The translations under genes and the position numbers were made by a program. A stretch of 6,916 bases of DNA, taken from NCBI GenBank assembly GCA_019245455.1, contig JAFARM010000317.1:1-6916 (forward strand), given 5' to 3'. This DNA comes from Sphingomonadaceae bacterium. Lineage in GTDB: Bacteria; Pseudomonadota; Alphaproteobacteria; Sphingomonadales; Sphingomonadaceae. The notes beneath the pieces were generated by a model. That model searched no databases. It saw nothing but the letters and a program-made list of their open reading frames with translations, and was not told the DNA's origin. Shown in pieces: positions 4,513 through 6,916 of this stretch (positions within the stretch are counted from its first letter, which is position 1; every line of letters starts with the position of its first letter).

Positions 4513-5349
4513 ATGGCCGAGGACGACTCCAAGCCCGAACCCGGCCTGTCCGACGACGAGCTCGAAGCCGTCGCCAAGCGGCGGTCCGGCAACGCCAAGG
4601 TGGTCCACGAGGTCATCCGCCTCGCCGGCGACGAGGAGCTCGACCGCCCCGCCCTGTCGCTCCTGTCGTCGGGCTTCGCCGCCGGGGTGTCGATCTGCGC
4701 CTCGGTCCTGGCCGAGGCCTTCCTCCACCAGCACCTGCCCGACGCCGACTGGACCAAGCTGGTCGTCGACCTCGGCTACACCGTCGGCTTCGTCATCGCC
4801 ATCATGGGCAACCTGCAGCTGTTCACCGAGAACACGATCACCGTCGTCCTGCCGGTGGCGACGCACCCCAGTCGCGGCAACTTCGCCCGGCTGGCGCGGC
4901 TGTGGGCGCTGGCGTTCGTCGCCAACATGGCCGGCACGCTCGCCACCATGGCCCTCGTCGCTCACGGCAGCCTGATCGACCCGCCGCAGGTCGATGCGGC
5001 GGTCGCGGTGGCCCGGCCGCTCCTCGACCACGACGCGACGACGACGCTGCTGCGCGGCATCCCGGCGGGGTTCCTCATCGCCTCGATCGCCTGGATCCTG
5101 CCCAACGCGCGGGGCAGCGAGTTCTGGGTCGTCTTCCTCATCACCTACGTCGTCGCCATGGGCGGCTTCAGCCACGTCGTCGCCGGATCGGCCGAGGCGT
5201 GGCTGCTGTGGTTGAGCGGCAAGGCGAGCCTGGGCTGGGCGGTCGGCGGCTTCATCCTGCCTGCGCTCGCCGGCAACATCATCGGCGGCACCGGGCTCTT
5301 CGCGGTCCTCGCCCACGGCCAGGTGCGCGAGGAGATCAACGCCGACTAG
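4513..5349 (+). CDS. Formate/nitrite transporter (FNT) family membrane protein, YfdC-like
   Basis: FNT proteins are pentameric inner-membrane channels for small monovalent anions such as formate, nitrite or hydrosulfide. The 278-residue product has an acidic cytosolic N-terminus (1-44, with DDELEAVAKRRS) and about six membrane segments (near 47-72, 84-101, 127-150, 181-198, 204-217 and 240-268). Two broken-helix signatures fit the FNT pore: LQLFTENTI (101-109), whose Thr105 matches the conserved LFT threonine of FocA, and GGFSHVVAGSAE (217-228), whose His221 matches the conserved pore histidine. GNIIGGT (254-260) is also typical. The N-terminal form with VHEVIRLAGDEELDRPALSL resembles the YfdC branch, whose substrate is not established; the exact anion cannot be named. 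The frame is open upstream to a GTG at 4402, but that part covers the promoter, so the ATG at 4513 is preferred. An EcfG promoter suggests stress induction. Its stop interlocks with that of ppc. Confidence 0.88.
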   Translation: MAEDDSKPEPGLSDDELEAVAKRRSGNAKVVHEVIRLAGDEELDRPALSLLSSGFAAGVSICASVLAEAFLHQHLPDADWTKLVVDLGYTVGFVIAIMGNLQLFTENTITVVLPVATHPSRGNFARLARLWALAFVANMAGTLATMALVAHGSLIDPPQVDAAVAVARPLLDHDATTTLLRGIPAGFLIASIAWILPNARGSEFWVVFLITYVVAMGGFSHVVAGSAEAWLLWLSGKASLGWAVGGFILPALAGNIIGGTGLFAVLAHGQVREEINAD

Positions 5350-6916
5350 CCGGTGTTCCTGAGGCCCGCGGCGATGCCGTTGATCGTCAGGTGGATGCCC
5401 TCGGCGATGCGCGGGTCGTCGTCGCCGGCCCGCCTCCGGCGGATCAGGTCGATCTGCAGCTCGTTCAAGGGATCGATGTACGGCAGGCGCATCCTTACCG
5501 ACCGCTGCAGCGCCGGCGCGCGGTCGAGCAGCGCGCTTTGGCCGGTCAGCATCAGCAACTGATCGCGCGTCCGCTCCCACGCCCCCTCGATGCGGCCGAA
5601 GATCGTCCGCCTGAGCGCCGCGTCGGGGACCAGCTCGGCATAGCGCGCGGCAAGGCCCATGTCGGACTTGGCGAGCACCTGTTCCAGGTTCGACAGCGTC
5701 GTCTGGAGGAACGGCCACTGCGCGACCATCGCGCACAGCAGCCCGCGGTCCGCGAAGCCCACCAGCGCGTCGCCGGCGCCGAACCAGCCGGGCAGCATGA
5801 TCCGCGCCTGGCTCCAGCTGAACACCCACGGGATGGCGCGCAGGTCCTCGATCCGGTCCGACCGCGTGCGCGACGCGGGGCGGCTGCCGATGTTGAGCTC
5901 GGCGATTTCCGTGATCGGCGTCGCGGCGCGGAAGAAGGCGTTGAACCCGCCGGTATCGTAGACCAGCCCGCGATAGGCGGCGAAGGCGGCGTCGCTCAAG
6001 GCCGCCATGGCGTCGCGGAAGCGGGCGAGGTCGGCGGGCGGGACCGGGACCGGCGCGAGGCTCGCGAGCACGGTCGCCGCGGTCATCGTCTCCAGGCTCG
6101 CCGCCGCCCCCGCGGGCGTGCCGTACTTGGACGCGATGACCTCGCCCTGCTCGGTGATGCGGATGCGTGCCGCGACCGACCCCGGCGGCTGGGCGCGGAT
6201 GGCGTCGAACGCCGATCCGCCGCCGCGCCCGACCGCGCCGCCACGGCCGTGGAACAGCTGCAGCCGGACGCCGGCGGCGCGGAACACCTCGACCAACGCC
6301 AGCGCGCCTTCGTGCAGCGACCAGTTCGACGTCAGATAGCCGCCGTCCTTGTTCGAATCGGAATAGCCGATCATCACTTCCTGGTAGCCGCGCGCCTGCG
6401 CCAGCGCGGCGGCGCGGGGCCGTGCGAGGAACTCGGCCATGACTGCGGGGGCGGCCTCCAGGTCGCCGATCGTCTCGAACAGCGGCACGGCCATGACCGG
6501 GCAGGTCGGCACGTCGCCGGGCACGTAGAGGCCGACCTCCTTCAGCAGAACGTAAACCTCGAGCAGGTCGGCGACGCTTGCCGCCATCGACACGATATAG
6601 GCGCGGATGACCTCCGGCCCGAAACGCGCGTGGGCGGTGGCGGCGGCGCGCAGCACGGCCATCTCGCTCTGCGTCTCGGCCGAATAGGCGGCGTGCGGCA
6701 CGAACAACAGCCGGGCATGGCCGAGTTCGGCCCCGAGCAGCTCGGTTCGCGCCGCGTCGTCAAGCGCGGCATAGTCGTCGGCGACGCCGGCGACCTTCAG
6801 CAGCTCGGCCATCACCCGGCGGTGGACGCGGGCGTTCTGCCGGAGGTCGAGCGTCGCCAGATGGAAGCCGAAGGTGGCGACGGCGCGGATCAGCGCGTCG
6901 AGCCGCGTGCCGCGCA
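5346..6916 (-). CDS. ppc: Phosphoenolpyruvate carboxylase, C-terminal part (5' end missing)
   Basis: PEP carboxylase adds bicarbonate to phosphoenolpyruvate to make oxaloacetate, refilling the TCA cycle in the cytosol. The frame is open at the right edge; 522 codons are visible of an enzyme of about 880-930 residues. The visible part begins just before FGFHLATLDLRQN (equivalent to the E. coli region around Arg396). It continues with YIVSMAASVADLLEV, the PLFETIGDL block, GYSDSNKDGGYLTSNW (catalytic-loop lysine encoded at 6348-6350), the FHGRGGAVGRGGG glycine-rich loop (near 6220-6255) and EQGEVIASKYG. It ends with YIDPLNELQIDLIRR and the C-terminal AAGLRNTG, where the last residues are family hallmarks near the active site and aspartate site. 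All conserved blocks in view are intact. A GTG followed by ATG near 6810-6815 lies within a conserved helix and is not the start. The TAG stop (5346-5348) overlaps that of the converging FNT gene. Confidence 0.97.
   Translation of the reverse strand, partial: RGTRLDALIRAVATFGFHLATLDLRQNARVHRRVMAELLKVAGVADDYAALDDAARTELLGAELGHARLLFVPHAAYSAETQSEMAVLRAAATAHARFGPEVIRAYIVSMAASVADLLEVYVLLKEVGLYVPGDVPTCPVMAVPLFETIGDLEAAPAVMAEFLARPRAAALAQARGYQEVMIGYSDSNKDGGYLTSNWSLHEGALALVEVFRAAGVRLQLFHGRGGAVGRGGGSAFDAIRAQPPGSVAARIRITEQGEVIASKYGTPAGAAASLETMTAATVLASLAPVPVPPADLARFRDAMAALSDAAFAAYRGLVYDTGGFNAFFRAATPITEIAELNIGSRPASRTRSDRIEDLRAIPWVFSWSQARIMLPGWFGAGDALVGFADRGLLCAMVAQWPFLQTTLSNLEQVLAKSDMGLAARYAELVPDAALRRTIFGRIEGAWERTRDQLLMLTGQSALLDRAPALQRSVRMRLPYIDPLNELQIDLIRRRRAGDDDPRIAEGIHLTINGIAAGLRNTG

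Noticed and set aside
4474..5829. Long open frame on the minus strand across the FNT–ppc junction
   Set aside because: It lies opposite the FNT gene and in another frame of ppc. Its Arg/Gly/Asp/Ala-rich product matches no family, while the overlapping real genes have clear motifs. GC-rich DNA produces such shadow frames.
6813..6815. GTG/ATG near 6810-6815 as the ppc start
   Set aside because: The frame continues upstream with FGFHLATLDLRQN, a conserved internal PEP carboxylase block, so the gene simply runs off the window.

Overview
The window is a very GC-rich chromosomal segment that most resembles an alphaproteobacterium of the Sphingomonadaceae (Sphingomonas or a close relative). This rests on the strong G/C bias at third codon positions, on a dapF–ftsY cluster next to ispG, on a PEP-CTERM protein whose tail has the sphingomonad form (PEPASWALM, hydrophobic stretch, RRRR), and on an exact EcfG-type general-stress promoter. 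It also carries two dispersed palindromic repeats of kinds common in this group, which read in translation as VIPAQAGT/WVPAFAGMT and as PSPLGEGRE/PPTPPLKGRGG. The assignment is by recognition; no database search was made.

Layout from left to right: the 5' three quarters of ispG (minus strand, cut by the left edge); a 111-base divergent gap holding a small palindrome and two mirror-image promoter candidates; dapF (+); a roughly 125-base palindromic repeat; ftsY (+); a second palindrome with 31-base arms; a small uncharacterised secreted protein with four cysteines (+); a PEP-CTERM surface or exported protein (+); a 295-base control region with an EcfG-type promoter; a formate/nitrite-transporter (FNT) family membrane protein (+); and, converging on it with the stop codons interlocked, the C-terminal part of ppc (minus strand, cut by the right edge).

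Functionally this is mostly housekeeping: isoprenoid precursors (IspG), lysine and peptidoglycan diaminopimelate (DapF), co-translational membrane targeting (FtsY) and anaplerotic carbon fixation (PEP carboxylase), interleaved with accessory envelope proteins. No mobile element with a transposase, CRISPR array, toxin–antitoxin pair, tRNA or rRNA was seen. I do not see a new multi-gene system.

The interesting material is in the junctions. Repeats appear to supply gene signals: mirror-image -35 hexamers between ispG and dapF, the Shine-Dalgarno of ftsY inside a hairpin arm, and the start codon of the unknown secreted protein. A 49-codon reading frame through the repeat links the dapF stop to the ftsY start by ATGA overlaps at both ends. 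The FNT gene has an exact EcfG promoter so close to its ATG that its mRNA would be almost leaderless.
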